Shown one piece after another: positions 9,983 through 20,019 of a stretch of DNA of 64,000 bases. The stretch spans positions 1 to 64,000 of the forward strand of contig JACKNH010000014.1 in the NCBI GenBank assembly GCA_024234975.1. The letters are read 5' to 3'. The translations under genes were made by a program, and so were the position numbers. Source of the DNA: Gammaproteobacteria bacterium (GTDB lineage: Bacteria > Pseudomonadota > Gammaproteobacteria > Ga0077536). Position 1 is the stretch's first letter. Each line of letters starts with the position of its first letter. Below the pieces are notes generated by a model that did no database searches, was not told the origin of the DNA, and saw nothing but the letters and a program-made list of their open reading frames with translations.

Positions 9983-10625
9983 GACTGACACCCGGCTGCT
10001 GGGTCTGTTCGGTGGCAGTTTCGACCCCGTGCATGTAGGGCACCTGCGGCTTGCCATCGAAGCGAAGGAATACCTCGGCCTGGAGGAACTTCGCCTGTTG
10101 CCGGTGACCCAGTCCAACCTGCGGCAGCCTCCGCGCTGCGATGCCGCCCAGCGCGTCGCCATGCTGCGCGAAGCAACACAGGGCATGCCGGGCCTGGTGG
10201 TGGATACCAGTGAAATCGATCGCGCCGGAGTGTCCTACACGGTTGATACGCTGAATGATTTTCGCGCGCGTTATCCGCGGCGCCCGCTGGTGTTCATTCT
10301 TGGCATGGATGCGTTCGCGCAGCTGCCGAAGTGGCATCAGTGGCAAAAGATTCTGGCATTGACCCACCTGCTGGTGGTGACCCGTCCGGATCAGGCGCCG
10401 TTGCCGGCCGGTGAGGAAATGCGGGAGTTGCTGGATCGGGTGCGTGTGGACGATGCGCGGCAACTGGTCGGAACGCCGGCTGGAAGCATCGCGATACTGA
10501 CAATACCGCCATTGCCAATTTCCTCATCAGATATCAGGGCGCGCATCCGCCAGCGTCGGGACATCCGGTTCCTGGTGCCGGATACAGTGCGCGAAATCAT
10601 CGAAAAGAACGGTTTGTATCAATGA
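9975..10625 (+). CDS. nadD: Nicotinate-nucleotide adenylyltransferase
   Basis: Makes nicotinic acid adenine dinucleotide in NAD synthesis. The GTG at 9975 is preferred because the family signature LLGLFGGSFDPVHVGHLRLA begins about nine residues later. The upstream in-frame ATG at 9948 lies inside proA. The nucleotidyltransferase HxGH-type motif is HVGH, and the C-terminal motif SSSDIRARI is also present. The start overlaps the proA stop by 8 bases and the stop overlaps the rsfS ATG, so translation is probably coupled. Confidence 0.95.
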   Translation: MSETDTRLLGLFGGSFDPVHVGHLRLAIEAKEYLGLEELRLLPVTQSNLRQPPRCDAAQRVAMLREATQGMPGLVVDTSEIDRAGVSYTVDTLNDFRARYPRRPLVFILGMDAFAQLPKWHQWQKILALTHLLVVTRPDQAPLPAGEEMRELLDRVRVDDARQLVGTPAGSIAILTIPPLPISSSDIRARIRQRRDIRFLVPDTVREIIEKNGLYQ

Positions 10626-10975
10626 AATCAGAAAAACTTGCTGACCTTGTGGTGGCGGCACTTGAAGACGTCAAAGCGGTGAACATCCGCCAACTGGACG
10701 TGCGCAAGCTGACCAGCATCGCCGATTACATGATCGTCGCCAGCGGGCGCTCCGCGCGCCAGGTTCGCGCATTGGCGGAAAACGTGGTCGACGCCGCCCG
10801 CGTCCAGGGCATAAAACCGATAGGTATCGAAGGCATGGAAGCGTCCGAATGGATTCTGATTGATCTGGGCGATGTCATCGTCCACACCATGCAGGCGGCC
10901 ACCCGTGAGTTCTATCAACTCGAAAAGCTTTGGGAAACACCGGTAGCCGGGGCAAGCGCAGATCCCGCTGGTTGA
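10622..10975 (+). CDS. rsfS: Ribosomal silencing factor RsfS
   Basis: RsfS (the Iojap/DUF143 family) binds L14 on the large subunit and blocks subunit joining under nutrient limitation. It has 117 residues with the family core: KAVNIRQLDVR, SIADYMIVASGRSARQV, GIEGMEASEWILIDLGD and VIVHTM. The ATG overlaps the nadD stop codon (ATGA). nadD-rsfS-rlmH is a conserved block. Confidence 0.96.
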   Translation: MKSEKLADLVVAALEDVKAVNIRQLDVRKLTSIADYMIVASGRSARQVRALAENVVDAARVQGIKPIGIEGMEASEWILIDLGDVIVHTMQAATREFYQLEKLWETPVAGASADPAG

Positions 10976-10981
10976 TGCAGC

Positions 10982-11449
10982 ATGCGACTGTCGCTGATCG
11001 TGACCGGCAACCGGCCAGAGCGGTGGGTCAGCGAGGGCTGCAACGAATTTCTCAAGCGGATCCCCGCGCCATATGCGCCGGAGATCATTGAACTGCCGCC
11101 CTCACGCAAACATGCCCAGAACCCGCAACTGGCACTGGCAGAGGAAGCGCGGCAAATCATCAGGGCAGTGCGTCCCGGCGCCCGCCTGGTCGTGCTCGAT
11201 GAACGCGGCAAAGCGTGGTCAACCCGGGATCTCGCGGAACGCTGGCAGCAATGGCAGCACCAGGGCCAGGATGTTGCGCTGGTCATTGGCGGCGCCAGTG
11301 GCTGCGCAGAACAGCTCAAGGCAGATGCAGAAGTGTTGTGGTCGTTATCGGCCTTGACCCTGCCACACATGATCGTCCGCCTCATGGTTATCGAACAACT
11401 CTACCGGGCATGGTCGCTGCTGACCGGTCATCCCTATCATCGTGACTGA
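10982..11449 (+). CDS. rlmH: 23S rRNA (pseudouridine1915-N3)-methyltransferase
   Basis: RlmH is a SPOUT-class methyltransferase acting on helix 69 of 23S rRNA. It has 155 residues, the exact family size. Characteristic segments are LVVLDERGKAWSTRDLAE, VALVIGGASGC in the SAM-binding knot, and the C-terminal LPHMIVRLMVIEQLYRAWS and GHPYHR. It starts six bases after rsfS. Confidence 0.96.
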   Translation: MRLSLIVTGNRPERWVSEGCNEFLKRIPAPYAPEIIELPPSRKHAQNPQLALAEEARQIIRAVRPGARLVVLDERGKAWSTRDLAERWQQWQHQGQDVALVIGGASGCAEQLKADAEVLWSLSALTLPHMIVRLMVIEQLYRAWSLLTGHPYHRD

Positions 11450-11454
11450 CGGTC

Positions 11455-12037
11455 GTGATTGACGGTTCCCGCTATCCCGCCGGAATTCTGCTGGCGTCTC
11501 GTTCGCCACGCAGGGCCGAGCTGCTGAGGCAAATCGGCGTTGCTTTCAGCGTCATCGACGTCGAGGTCATGGAAACCTGGGACGGCCGCGAAAGCGCGGC
11601 GGACTACGTTTCACGGCTGGCAGGTGAAAAGGCCCAGGCCGGGAAGACCCGTCATCCGGCGGCCGTCGTACTTGGCGCGGATACCGCGGTTGTGGTGGAC
11701 GGAGTCATTCTCGGCAAACCCCGTGATCGCGAGCACGCACGAGCGATGCTGCTGAGCTTGTCCGGCCGCGAACACAGCGTTTATTCAGGCGTTGCCGTAT
11801 GCGGCGACCGACTGCGATTACCGGGTCAACGTGACGCAGGTCTGGTTCGGCGAACTTGCCGAGCAGGATTTGACGGAATATCTCGCAACGGCAGAGCCGT
11901 GGGACAAGGCAGGTGGCTATGGCATTCAGGGCCTGGCTGCGCGCCATATCATCCGCATAGAGGGCAGTTATTCCGGCGTGATGGGTTTGCCCCTGTACGA
12001 AACTGACCAGTTGCTCACGGCTGTCACCGGCGCATGA
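11455..12037 (+). pseudogene. maf: Maf-family nucleoside triphosphate pyrophosphatase with one extra base
   Basis: Maf proteins hydrolyse non-canonical nucleotides or dTTP/UTP. The probable GTG start is 11455, giving ILLASRSPRRAELLRQIGV, the family signature. The frame continues through VLGADTAVVVDG and LGKPRDREHA to about 11817. It then needs a +1 shift to continue as YRVNVTQVWFGELAEQDL, AEPWDKAGGYGIQG and SYSGVMGLPLYET up to 12037. Removing one T from GATTAC at 11818-11819 restores CGDRLRYRVNVTQ. A homopolymer overcall is the simplest explanation. It lies between rlmH and an ATGA-coupled DUF924 gene. Confidence 0.88.
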
Positions 12038-12579
12038 TGAACAGCTTGCGGAAGGTTCTGCGCTTCTGGTTCGAGACGTTGTCGCCGGCGGATTGGTGGC
12101 GCAAGGATACCGCGTTGGATGCGCGGATCGCGGATGAATTCGGCCCGCTGCATGCGGCAGCCGTTCGTGGCGACCTTGCGCACTGGCGTCACGATCCCTA
12201 TGGCAGACTGGCCGAAGTGCTGCTGCTGGACCAGTTCTCGCGTAATATTTTTCGTGAGCGTCCTGCGGCTTTCAGTCAGGACGCGATGGCGCTGGACCTG
12301 GCGCACGCCGCGCTTGATTGTCGCGCCCAGCGTGCGCTGAGCCAGCCGCAGCGCATGTTCCTCTACATGCCGTTCATGCATTCCGAATCACGCCTGGTTC
12401 ATCTCCAGGCGGTTGCGCTGTTTCATGAGCCAGGCCTCGAGCACGTGCTTGAATTTGAGCTTGCGCATAAAGCGATCATCGATCGCTTCGGTCGCTATCC
12501 CCATCGCAACCGCATCCTCGGTCGCGTATCCACGGCGCAGGAGATGTCGTTCCTCGCCCAGCCGGATTCCTCTTTCTGA
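12034..12579 (+). CDS. DUF924 family protein
   Basis: A 181-residue soluble protein of the DUF924 (YPO-like, TPR-fold) family, whose biochemical role is unknown. Family features are the start VLRFWFETLSPADWWRKD, then YGRLAEVLLLDQFSRNIFR, AFSQDAMAL, MFLYMPFMHSES and GRYPHRNRILGR. The ATG overlaps the maf stop (ATGA), so it is the last member of the leuS operon. The frame is intact. Confidence 0.85.
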   Translation: MMNSLRKVLRFWFETLSPADWWRKDTALDARIADEFGPLHAAAVRGDLAHWRHDPYGRLAEVLLLDQFSRNIFRERPAAFSQDAMALDLAHAALDCRAQRALSQPQRMFLYMPFMHSESRLVHLQAVALFHEPGLEHVLEFELAHKAIIDRFGRYPHRNRILGRVSTAQEMSFLAQPDSSF

Positions 12580-12749
12580 CGCATCGAAGTATCGCGCCGC
12601 AGCACAGCAGGCGAATTCATTGCAATTGAACAAATCCTTGCGCGCCGTGGGCAATCGTATTATGAAGGCAGGGCAGTATCCGCTTATCTGCGCTATGAAA
12701 ACATCGCCGCAGGTTAAGGTACGACCATAAAAAAAGAGAGGACGCAACA

Positions 12750-13157
12750 GTGGGAATGCTAAAGGAGTTTCAGGAGTTTGCTGTAAAAGGTAACGTCGTT
12801 GATATGGCTGTCGGTATCATCATCGGCGCTGCGTTTGGCAAGATTGTGTCATCCTTCGTATCAGATGTTGTCATGCCGCCATTGGGGGTACTGGTCGGCG
12901 GCGTGGACTTCACGGATCTCGCGATAACCCTGAAAGAAGCCGTCGGGGACGTTCCCGCCGTAACCATAAACTACGGCAATTTCGTGCAAACCGTTGTTGA
13001 TTTCACGATTATCGCTTTCGCAATCTTCCTCATGATCAAAGCCATCAATTCCTTGAAACGCAAGGAAGAAGCTGCGCCGCCACCGCCGCCGCCCGGCCCG
13101 ACCAAGGAGGAGCAGTTGTTGACCGAGATCCGCGATCTTCTCAAGCAGAAAGCCTGA
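12750..13157 (+). CDS. mscL: Large-conductance mechanosensitive channel
   Basis: MscL opens under membrane tension to release solutes during osmotic downshock. It has 135 residues with two membrane helices. The first contains FAVKGNVVDMAVGIIIGAAF, followed by the periplasmic loop (VGGVDFTDLAI) and TM2 (FTIIAFAIFLMIKAI). The C-terminal tail has a proline run and the bundle segment EEQLLTEIRDLLKQK. The start is GTG 12750, preceded by AGAGAGGACG; an ATG at 12756 is the alternative. The 170 bp upstream hold no gene, so it probably has its own promoter. Confidence 0.97.
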   Translation: MGMLKEFQEFAVKGNVVDMAVGIIIGAAFGKIVSSFVSDVVMPPLGVLVGGVDFTDLAITLKEAVGDVPAVTINYGNFVQTVVDFTIIAFAIFLMIKAINSLKRKEEAAPPPPPPGPTKEEQLLTEIRDLLKQKA

Positions 13158-13192
13158 TGGAAGCACCCATCATAGACGGCTGAATCGAATAC

Positions 13193-13217
13193 GCTCCGCC
13201 GGAAATTTCGGCGGAGC
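13193..13217 (+). terminator. Hairpin downstream of mscL
   Basis: A perfect 9-bp stem GCTCCGCCG and CGGCGGAGC surrounds the loop GAAATTT, 36 bases after the mscL stop. No T-tract follows, so it may be a weak or Rho-assisted terminator. The remaining 200 bp up to 13421 hold no gene that I can support. Confidence 0.55.
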
Positions 13218-13421
13218 ACCGTCGGCAATGACAGACTTGACCTTGCCTCACATTCAGACAAGGCTTTACTGGACAAGAGCCTGCAAAGGGCCATGACAAA
13301 GTCGAGCGGATGCAGGGGGGCGTCAGTTACGGTTTTGCAGATGTAGTGCCGGAAATGGCCGCGTTGATTGGCCGGCGCTATTCAATTTGACTCCAACGCG
13401 GTGAACCGGGGATGGTGTGCG

Positions 13422-13691
13422 ATGAAAATTTATGTCGGTAACCTGCCGTTCAGTACCCGTGATACCGAACTGCGTGAATTGTTCGGACGTTTTGGTGATG
13501 TCAGCGACGCGGTCGTGATAAGTGACCGCGATACAGGCCGTTCAAAGGGTTTCGGTTTCGTCGAGATGCCCAGTGCGGATGCGGCCAAGGAAGCAATCAG
13601 GGCGATGAACGACACCGATATGGGTGGTCGCAAGATCAAGGTCAACGAGGCCATGCCCAAGGCCGACCGCCCTCCTCGTCGCCGGAGTTGA
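13422..13691 (+). CDS. Small RNA-binding protein, single RRM domain
   Basis: An 89-residue single-RRM protein of the bacterial glycine-rich/cold-inducible type, which binds single-stranded RNA. RNP2 is KIYVGNLP at residues 2-9 and RNP1 is KGFGFVEM at about 45-52, with the typical DRDTGRSKG lead-in. The C-terminal tail is short and basic (PPRRRS). The ATG at 13422 is chosen because the RRM begins at once; upstream in-frame codons do not extend the domain. Confidence 0.92.
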   Translation: MKIYVGNLPFSTRDTELRELFGRFGDVSDAVVISDRDTGRSKGFGFVEMPSADAAKEAIRAMNDTDMGGRKIKVNEAMPKADRPPRRRS

Positions 13692-13695
13692 AGCG

Positions 13696-13719
13696 CATCA
13701 CCGGCAGCTGCCGGTGATG
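13696..13719. terminator. 24-bp perfect palindrome between convergent genes
   Basis: CATCACCGGCAG is followed immediately by its exact reverse complement, 5 bases after the RRM stop and before the convergent ATP-grasp gene. It could act as a bidirectional terminator stem, but there is no T-tract on either side and no loop beyond the centre, so the function is unproven. Confidence 0.5.
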
Positions 13720-13773
13720 GCGCATTCGTGCTCTGTTGGAGTTGCCGGCACTGCTCGCACGCAGGTTGTGCGA

Positions 13774-15246
13774 TCAGTGGTCGGTCTGCTCTACTCTGGC
13801 GATGAATTCCTCGAGGATGAGTCGATACAGCTCATCACCGAGGAACTCGTCTTCGACGCCCGACTCGATGCTGGGGTTGTCATTGATTTCGATTACAGCA
13901 ACCCGGTCGCCGGATTGCTTGATATCCACGCCGTAAAGGCCATTCCCGACCAGTGATGAAGCCTTCACCGCCGCGTTGACCACCGAACGCGGCGCTTCAT
14001 ACGTCGGCATGGTTTTCCAATCGCCCGCAGCGCTTTTCTCGTTTTCGTGCTTGTAGATCTGCCAGTGATTGCGGGCCATGAAATACTGGCAGGCATACAG
14101 CGGCTTGCCGTTCAGTACACCAACGCGCCAGTCGAATTCCGTATAGAAGTATTCCTGTGCCAGCAACACCGCCGACTGCTTGAACAGATCGTCGATTTTC
14201 TGCCGGTCCTGTGGTCCTTCAATCTTGACCACCCCGCGTGAGAACGAGCCGTCAGGAATCTTGAGAATCATCGGGTAGCCGAGCTCGGCGACCACGTTCT
14301 TCAACGTCGGCTCGTCATTCTTCAACAGCAGCCTGGTGCGCAAGGTGGGTACAGAGCGACTGTTGAACAACTCCATCATGTAAACCTTGTTGGTGCAGCG
14401 GATGATGGATTGCGGATCGTCGATCACCGCCAGGCCTTCCGCTTCGGCGCGGCGCGCGAACTGGAATGTGAAATTGTCCAACGCGGTGGTGGTGCGAATG
14501 AACAGCATGTCGAACTCCGACAAGCGCCGGAAATCCTTGCGCGTAATGAGTTCAACGTCGATATCCATCTTGCGTCCGACGCGGATGAAGCGGTCCAGCG
14601 CGCGCTTGTCACTGGGCGGCAGTTTCTCGTCCGGATCGACCAGGATGGCCATGTCGTAGCGGTGATACATCGGGCTTTTGCTTTGCGCCAGATACCGACA
14701 CTGTAATTTTCCAATGCCTCGGCGAACGCGGTTTGCTGGGAGTCGGTGAGTTTGCTGATCGCGACGGCCGTACGTTCTCGATACGCCAGCCTTTCTGCCA
14801 TTCCAGCGTCACCCGCAGCAACGGACATGGCAGATTGTCGAAAACAGTGCGGGCGATATCAGCCAGTTCCGGCATGTGGTTTCGCCAAACAGCACCAGCA
14901 CTTCGATTTCCTGCCCATCCCCGCCAGCGCCGGCAAGTTTCTTCAGCGATTGTTCGGACTGATCGTGCAGAGAATCCTGCAGCACGGTGAATGAGGTATC
15001 GTTGCGCAATGCGTTCAGCGTGCGCGGTGAGGGAATCACCGAATGGCCACGGGCCTCGGCCAGCAGCGAGCAGTAATAGCCTTTGGTGCCGAGGCGCCAG
15101 CTGTAGTTGCACAGGTTGATGACGCGGACGCGATCCTGTTTGCTGGTCGGCAACCGCAGATAGGCGTCTGCGGTAATGACGTCGTCGCTGGGGAAAAACG
15201 GCTCCCAGTCCTCGAGGTCATCAACAACAATATATAACTTGGACAT
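13774..15246 (-). pseudogene. RimK-like ATP-grasp ligase with RLAN N-terminal domain, frameshifted
   Basis: About 490 codons overall, the size of RimK-family proteins with an RLAN-type N-terminal domain. The N-terminal part from ATG 15246 (MSKLYIVVDDLEDWEPF, RVINLCNYSWRLGTKGYYCSLLAE) is open to about 14880. The frame then changes near 14875, near 14765 and near 14695, giving MPELADIARTVFDNLPCPLL, AVAISKLTDSQQTAF and finally MYHRYDMAILVDPDEK. The C-terminal ATP-grasp domain is intact to 13774: GYPMILKIPDGSFSRGV, VLLAQEYFYTEFDWRVGVL and VAVIEINDNPSIESG (metal-binding end). It probably ligates an amino acid to a carboxylate, substrate unknown. The conserved sequence on both sides of each break suggests recent lesions or read errors. 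Confidence 0.82.
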
Positions 15247-15364
15247 ATGGAAAGAGCCCCGCTCTGGCAGGCGCAGATAGTAATTTCAAACGTCACCGCC
15301 GCCAAGCGGGATTGTGATGTATGTACATACTTTCATGTCGCCGTGAACTGATAAAATATTGCCG

Positions 15365-16366
15365 ATGACGTCTTCGTTGCACGAGGATATTTCCTCCCCC
15401 GGTTCCACGCCACTTCCGGCAGCCTGCCCGCTATGCCATAGCCGGCAGCATACGACCGTGGGCCACCGCGGCCGTGATGGTACGCCGGTGACGACGGTTT
15501 GTTGTGATCGCTGCGGCATGGTGTTCATCAGTCCACTGCCAACCCAGAGCGAACTCGAACAGTATTATCGGACGCGTTACCGCGAAGATTACAAAGGTAC
15601 CTACGAGCCCCGTCGCAAGCACGTATACCGGGCGGCGCAAAGCGCCCTGCTGCGCTGGCAGCGCCTGGACGCACTCGGCCGACGCAAAGGCACCGTACTG
15701 GATGTCGGTGCCGGTGGCGGTGAGTTCCTTTACCTGATGCACCGGCTGGGATTCGAAACCATCGGTGTCGAACCGCACGCCGGCTACGCCGGTTTCGCCC
15801 GCCGTGCCTACGGACTTGAAATTATTGAAGGGCCGATCCAGGCGCTGAACCTGGAACCGGCCCGTTACGACATCATCACCGTGCATCACGTGCTTGAACA
15901 CCTGCCTGATCCGGTGACCGCCTTGTCCAGGCTGAGAAAATCGCTGCGGGCCGGTGGGGTATTGCTGGTCGAGGTGCCGAATATCCGTGCCCGCTACCAC
16001 TCCCCGGCGACCCGGTTTCACCGGGCCCACCTGATGTCATTTTCGGCGGAAACCCTGATAGCCGCTGCGGCGGCGGCCGGTCTGGGGCTGTTGGACCTGC
16101 AACTGGTCCCGGGTGTAGAACATCTCAACGCCGCCTTCACCCAGGCCACCCCGACGACGGCGCTGCCCACGTCACAGCATGCGCGCGAAATTGTCGGCTT
16201 GTTGAACGAACATGATGAGTTGAATCACTTCACCACGGTAGCGCCTTACCGGCGTCTGGCCGCCAACCTGGCGCGGCCGGTCAGAGAGGCCATCGCGCTG
16301 ACTGGCTACCGCGATGCCCGCTCCATGCTGGATGCGCTTTATCACGACGTTTCCCTGAAATCCTGA
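15365..16366 (+). CDS. Class I SAM-dependent methyltransferase with zinc-binding N-terminus
   Basis: The N-terminal region has paired cysteines (CPLCHSRQH at about residue 20 and CCDRCGMVF at about 47), a small zinc-ribbon seen in a group of sugar- or lipid-associated methyltransferases. The SAM-binding motif is VLDVGAGGGEFL, with the acidic GVEPH after it, and HHVLEHLPDP marks motif II/III. The ATG at 15365 is preferred over the upstream TTG at 15359. The substrate cannot be told from the sequence. It is divergent from the ATP-grasp gene; the 118 bp between them must hold both promoters. Confidence 0.85.
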   Translation: MTSSLHEDISSPGSTPLPAACPLCHSRQHTTVGHRGRDGTPVTTVCCDRCGMVFISPLPTQSELEQYYRTRYREDYKGTYEPRRKHVYRAAQSALLRWQRLDALGRRKGTVLDVGAGGGEFLYLMHRLGFETIGVEPHAGYAGFARRAYGLEIIEGPIQALNLEPARYDIITVHHVLEHLPDPVTALSRLRKSLRAGGVLLVEVPNIRARYHSPATRFHRAHLMSFSAETLIAAAAAAGLGLLDLQLVPGVEHLNAAFTQATPTTALPTSQHAREIVGLLNEHDELNHFTTVAPYRRLAANLARPVREAIALTGYRDARSMLDALYHDVSLKS

Positions 16367-16386
16367 ATCCGCCCCGGAGGCTGGCC

Positions 16387-16821
16387 ATGACCGACAGCTC
16401 GGTTGTTGAAGTCGAAGAGACACTCACCGGACGTTACCTGCAGACCGCGCGCGCCGGACGGCACGCAATCACCGTGGATGAGCCACCTTCGGTCGGTGGC
16501 AATGATGCCGGTCCCGGACCGTATGACTTGTTGCTGATGGCACTGGGCGCGTGTACCAGCATGACCCTGCGGATGTATGCCGAACATAAGCAGTTACCAC
16601 TGACCAGAGTAAGGGTCAGATTGATGCACCGAAAGATTCATGCGGCGGATTGCGCGGAATGCGAGACCACGGCGGGGATGGTGGACGAGATAGTGCGCGA
16701 AATCGAAATCGAAGGCGACCTTACCCCGGAGCAACGCAGCCGGTTGCTGGAAATTGCCAACCGGTGTCCGGTTCACCGCACGCTGACATCGGAAATACGA
16801 ATCGTCTCGCGGCTGGCGTGA
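16387..16821 (+). CDS. OsmC/Ohr family protein
   Basis: A 144-residue OsmC-like protein; the family reduces organic hydroperoxides using two cysteines. Visible landmarks are GPGPYDLLLMALGACTSMTL (the first Cys follows GA) and a second Cys in ANRCPVHRTL, spaced as expected. CCCGGAGG lies just upstream of ATG 16387. It follows the methyltransferase by 20 bp and is probably co-transcribed. Confidence 0.9.
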   Translation: MTDSSVVEVEETLTGRYLQTARAGRHAITVDEPPSVGGNDAGPGPYDLLLMALGACTSMTLRMYAEHKQLPLTRVRVRLMHRKIHAADCAECETTAGMVDEIVREIEIEGDLTPEQRSRLLEIANRCPVHRTLTSEIRIVSRLA

Positions 16822-16830
16822 CAGCGCCGG

Positions 16831-17751
16831 TCAGATAACGACATCCGCCGCTTCAAAAATCGGGCCATCGACGCAGACCCGTTTCATCGCCGGCCCCTGC
16901 GGCGTGCGGACTTCCACCACGCACCCAGCGCAGCCACCGACCGCGCATGCCATGTACTCTTCCAGTGACAGCTGGCAGGGCAGATCAAATTCCGCCGCCA
17001 GCGCCTGCACCGCACGCAACATCGGCGTCGGTCCGCAGGCAAACAGTTCGACGTCACTGACCACCGTCGGTCCGACGTTGTGTAACCATTCGCGCGCCAG
17101 CTCGGTAATCAACCCGTCGTGACAGCCGGGAAACCCCTGTCGGCTGGCCAGGCGCGAGGCGATGCCCCAGTCCTCCAGCAACGGCATTGCGGCAATGGCG
17201 GCGCCGGGCATGCCGGGGACCATAATCTGCGAGGGCCGGGCGCGGAACGGGAAGGGCACTTCGGACGCCAGCAGCACCAGCGGGCTGACCTCGGGCGCAC
17301 GGGCGCGCATATGTTCGGCGAGATAGACCATTGGCGGCATGCCCACGCCGCCGCCGAGCAGCAGCGGCCGCTTGCGATAGCCGCTGAGCCTGAAAGGTAC
17401 ACCGATGGGGCCCAGGACCGAGATCGAGTCGCCGGGCTTGCGTTCCGCCAGGCGCGCCGTGCCCTGGCCATGCACCTTGAACAGCATGTCCAGCCAGCCT
17501 TCGGTCGGCGATACCCGCATGATCGACATCGGCCGCCGCATGGGCAGGGCATCGTCACAACGCAGGTGGACGAAGCTGCCTGGTTGCGCCAGCGTCGGAA
17601 TCTCCTCAACGGCGATGCGCATGATTTGTTGCGCACCATCGAAGGCGGTGTTGCTGAGCACCTTGCCGGTCTCCAGCAGGATACTGCCACGACGTTCCAG
17701 CACGCCCCGGCGGCGGACAGGGTCGGCGACGTTGGCGGGAGAGGTGCTCAT
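16831..17751 (-). CDS. PyrK-like electron transfer subunit (FAD/2Fe-2S reductase)
   Basis: A 306-residue ferredoxin-reductase-type protein. It has a beta-barrel FAD domain with RRPMSIMRV (the RxxS flavin motif at about residues 72-80), an NAD-binding region with LLLGGGVGMPP, and a C-terminal 2Fe-2S cysteine set: CAVGGCAGC followed by RVC. This matches the electron-transfer subunit of dihydroorotate dehydrogenase. Its ATG overlaps the stop of the pyrC' gene (ATGA), which supports a pyrimidine role. A stand-alone PyrK-like reductase for another enzyme remains possible because no PyrD is in the window. Confidence 0.82.
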   Translation of the reverse strand: MSTSPANVADPVRRRGVLERRGSILLETGKVLSNTAFDGAQQIMRIAVEEIPTLAQPGSFVHLRCDDALPMRRPMSIMRVSPTEGWLDMLFKVHGQGTARLAERKPGDSISVLGPIGVPFRLSGYRKRPLLLGGGVGMPPMVYLAEHMRARAPEVSPLVLLASEVPFPFRARPSQIMVPGMPGAAIAAMPLLEDWGIASRLASRQGFPGCHDGLITELAREWLHNVGPTVVSDVELFACGPTPMLRAVQALAAEFDLPCQLSLEEYMACAVGGCAGCVVEVRTPQGPAMKRVCVDGPIFEAADVVI

Positions 17752-19044
17752 TTGCTGCGCTTACCGTTCTTGCTGATGTCGTGAACCACACGGCCACCGA
17801 CCAGCGTGACGATCGCCCGCCCGGTCAGCTCCTGGTCAAGCCATGGCGAGTTCCTGCCGTGGCTGCGCATGGTGGCTGCGTCGCAGCGCCATTGCTGTGC
17901 CGGGTCGATGATGGTGAGGTCGGCATTGCCGCCCAATGCGAGTTGGCCGGCATCAAGGCCAAGTATTTGTGCCGGCACATAGGTGACAGAAGCCACGGCC
18001 CGGTGCAGGCCGGCGGTGCCGCGCCCGGCCACCTTCAACAGCATCGACAAACGTATCCAGCATTGAGATGCCGGGTTCGGTGGATTCAAACGGTGCTGCT
18101 TTGGCGTCACGGTTGTGCGGTTGATGGTCCGAACACAATGCGTCAACGTCGCCGCGCTTGTGGCCCTGCCGTAATGCCGTGCGATCCTCTTCGCCGCGGA
18201 ACGGCGGTTGCACATGGTAGGCAGGATCGAAGGTGCCGATGTCATCGGCCGTCATCAGCAGGTAGGCGATGCCGGTATCGGCGGTGACACGGGCCCCGCG
18301 TTGCCGTGCCTCGGTAATAAGGCTCAGCGCCCGGCCGCTGCTGATACGTCCGAAGTGGACCTTCGTACCGGTGGCCTCACACAGCATCAGCACACGTGCC
18401 ACTTCCATGGCTTCTGCTGCCGCGGGTATCGACGGTAACCCGAGCCGCGTGCTGAGCGGACTTTCGTGCATGCAGCCGCCGCGACCCAGCCAGGCATCGC
18501 GTGGTTGTATGTGTACCGTCAGGTCGAGGGTGGTCGCGTACTCCATGGCCCGCCGCAGGACATTGGTATCGGTGACCGGTTCGCGCGCATTACTTACCCC
18601 GACACAACCCATGCCTTTGAGCGCGGCCATTTCGGACAACACCTTCCCTGCAAGACCCTGGGTCAATGCGCCCAGCGGCACCACTCGGGCGGAATTCGCC
18701 TGCTGCGCGCGATGGTGGATCAATTCGACCACCGCTGGCGTATCAATAATCGGCTGGGTGTTCGGTGGGCAGCAGACGGTGGTGAAGCCGCTGGCAACAG
18801 CCGCGGCAGTTTCACTGGCGATCGTGCCTTTGTGTTCCTGACCCGGCTCGCGCAGATGCGTGGCGATATCGACAAACCCCGGCGTCACCAGGCAGCCGCC
18901 AGCATCAATCACGCGTTGCGCAGCAAATCCGCGCGGCGCGCGACCGATGGCGACAATGCGCCCGTTGCTGATGAACAGGTCCTGCGTATCGTCGAGGCGG
19001 TTGGCCGGATCGACCAGGCGGCCGTTGCTGATGCGGATGTTCAT
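17748..19044 (-). pseudogene. pyrC': Dihydroorotase-like PyrC' (inactive type), one frameshift
   Basis: The amidohydrolase body starts at ATG 19044 (MNIRISNGRLVDPANRLDDT) and is open to about 18045. It then shifts frame and continues KVAGRGTAGLHRAVASVTY, ILGLDAGQLALG and VTLVGGRVVH to 17748. In active dihydroorotases the metal motif is DxHxHLREPG; here it reads DIATHLREPG, so the first His is Ala61. The downstream HVS-type His is also changed (VHFGRISS), while DHQPH remains. This is the pattern of Pseudomonas-type PyrC', a non-catalytic partner that holds aspartate transcarbamoylase together. It follows pyrB by 6 bp, as in Pseudomonas. Confidence 0.88.
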
Positions 19045-19050
19045 ACCGGT

Positions 19051-20015
<965 letters not shown>

Positions 20016-20019
<4 letters not shown>

